From Fimbriimonadaceae bacterium (GTDB lineage: Bacteria; Armatimonadota; Fimbriimonadia; Fimbriimonadales; Fimbriimonadaceae): a stretch of DNA of 5,881 nt. How positions within the stretch are numbered: the first letter of the stretch is position 1; every line of letters starts with the position of its first letter. Below are positions 5,130-5,881 of the stretch, in pieces. The notes beneath the pieces are model-generated. The model was not told the origin of the DNA, did not search any database, and was given only the letters and a program-made list of their open reading frames with translations. Position numbers and translations under genes: made by a program. The stretch spans positions 1 through 5,881 of the forward strand of contig JADZBW010000314.1 of NCBI GenBank assembly GCA_020851885.1, written 5' to 3'.

Positions 5130-5881
5130 CTACTTGCCGCCGTCGGGTGGGGTTGAGACTTTGGGTTCGACCGGAACCGACACTGGCTCAGCCGCAATGC
5201 TCTTGGGCTCTTCGGCTTTGGCGACTTTTGCCGGCCCCTTCTTGCTTGTCGCTTTCGTGGAAACCACTCGTCGCGCACCCGCGAACCGTCGATTGTAGTA
5301 ACCATCGCTCATCGAGCTGACCATGACCTTTCCGCCTCCACTGGAAGCGTGGATGAACTTCCCGTCACCCTTGTAGATGGCGACATGGCTGATCCTCGAT
5401 CCGCGCGTGTTGAAGAAGAGCAGGTCGCCCGGTTTCAGGTTGCTGCGGTCGATCTTCTGGCCGCGAGTCGACATCTCCCGTGCCGTTCGAGGCAACTTCA
5501 CGCCGACGCCACGATAAACCTGACCTACAAAACCAGAGCAGTCCGTTGCCGACCTGGACATCGCTCCATAGCGATACCGAACACCCAAGAAGGAATCGGC
5601 CTTTTCCATGATCGTGTCGCCATTGCCCGAGGCAACGACGGTTGAACCCGAATATTGCGGCCGACGCGCATTTCCGGAACGGGCGAAACGGCTGTCACGG
5701 GATGAAGATCGGCGACCCGAATTGGAGGCCACAACCGTAGCCTTTGAATTGGACTTGTGGCTCTTGTTCGTGTTGCTTGCCAAGATCTGGGGCGCCTTGG
5801 TTGGGGCAAGGAAGTCCCCCCGAACCCAAGCTTCGGTTCCCTTCGGGAATCGGAGCTTGTACCAACTGCCCTCCCGATCGA
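5130..5881 (-). CDS. NlpC/P60 cell-wall peptidase with upstream SH3b domain (N-terminus beyond window)
   Basis: Probable gamma-D-glutamyl-diaminopimelate endopeptidase acting on peptidoglycan stem peptides outside the membrane. The frame is open to the right edge: before the TTG at 5783 it continues in frame as REGSWYKLRF, then TEAWVRGDFLAPT. This is the end of a bacterial SH3 domain, which in this family binds cell wall, so the TTG is internal. Counting from that TTG, residues 1-52 are a Ser/Arg/Asn-rich linker. The peptidase core is about 56-172: helix IMEKADSFLGVRYRYG, catalytic Cys82 in TDCSGFVGQVY, LPRTAREM, LKPGDLLFF, catalytic His133 in SHVAIYKGDG, and third-site His145 in FIHASS. Residues 173-217 are a Lys/Pro/Val/Glu-rich tail, probably disordered. 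The signal peptide is not seen because the gene begins outside the window. A strong terminator follows the stop. Confidence 0.93.
   Translation of the reverse strand, partial: DREGSWYKLRFPKGTEAWVRGDFLAPTKAPQILASNTNKSHKSNSKATVVASNSGRRSSSRDSRFARSGNARRPQYSGSTVVASGNGDTIMEKADSFLGVRYRYGAMSRSATDCSGFVGQVYRGVGVKLPRTAREMSTRGQKIDRSNLKPGDLLFFNTRGSRISHVAIYKGDGKFIHASSGGGKVMVSSMSDGYYNRRFAGARRVVSTKATSKKGPAKVAKAEEPKSIAAEPVSVPVEPKVSTPPDGGK

Noticed and set aside
1..5881. CRISPR arrays, tandem repeats, insertion sequences, toxin-antitoxin or defence genes
   Set aside because: Nothing of this kind was seen on either strand by reading. The window is explained by housekeeping and lineage-specific genes.

Overview
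The window is an ordinary-looking piece of a moderately GC-rich bacterial chromosome. It holds seven protein-coding genes (two cut by the window edges) and one tRNA gene. I see no insertion sequence, phage gene, CRISPR array or other sign of a mobile region. The organism cannot be named from sequence alone. A YqfO-type Nif3 protein with a PII-like insert, starts without Shine-Dalgarno sequences but with -10-like hexamers just upstream, and several lineage-restricted secreted proteins would fit a soil or freshwater phylum such as Armatimonadota (Fimbriimonadia). That is a low-confidence inference.

Left part (1-1323). The minus strand carries the start of accB, the biotin carboxyl carrier subunit of acetyl-CoA carboxylase, which runs off the left edge. 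Directly upstream and co-directional is a secreted protein with an NTF2/SnoaL-like fold. A short divergent region separates this pair from a plus-strand DinB-family gene with the His, HxxxH metal-site pattern. DinB converges on the next gene, and the two stop codons share one CTAG palindrome.

Middle (1320-3814). A large minus-strand gene (677 aa) encodes an exported protein of unknown function. It has an N-terminal STN/secretin-N-like domain and a possible second copy in the middle, but no secretin channel or TonB barrel that I recognise. Divergent from it is a 72-aa plus-strand gene with a near-perfect ribosome binding site. Its stop codon sits in the loop of its own intrinsic terminator.

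Right part (3856-5881). A complete Nif3/DUF34 dinuclear-metal protein converges on a tRNA-Glu(TTC) gene with encoded CCA. Behind the tRNA lies a minus-strand secreted-type NlpC/P60 cell-wall peptidase with an SH3b domain, whose N-terminus is beyond the right edge. A strong terminator separates peptidase and tRNA, and the probable tRNA promoter begins inside that terminator's tail.

The genes do not form one pathway: lipid synthesis, cell-wall turnover, translation and two or three uncharacterised secreted or small proteins lie side by side. No clear new system is visible. The most worthwhile unknowns are the 677-aa STN-like protein and the 72-aa protein.
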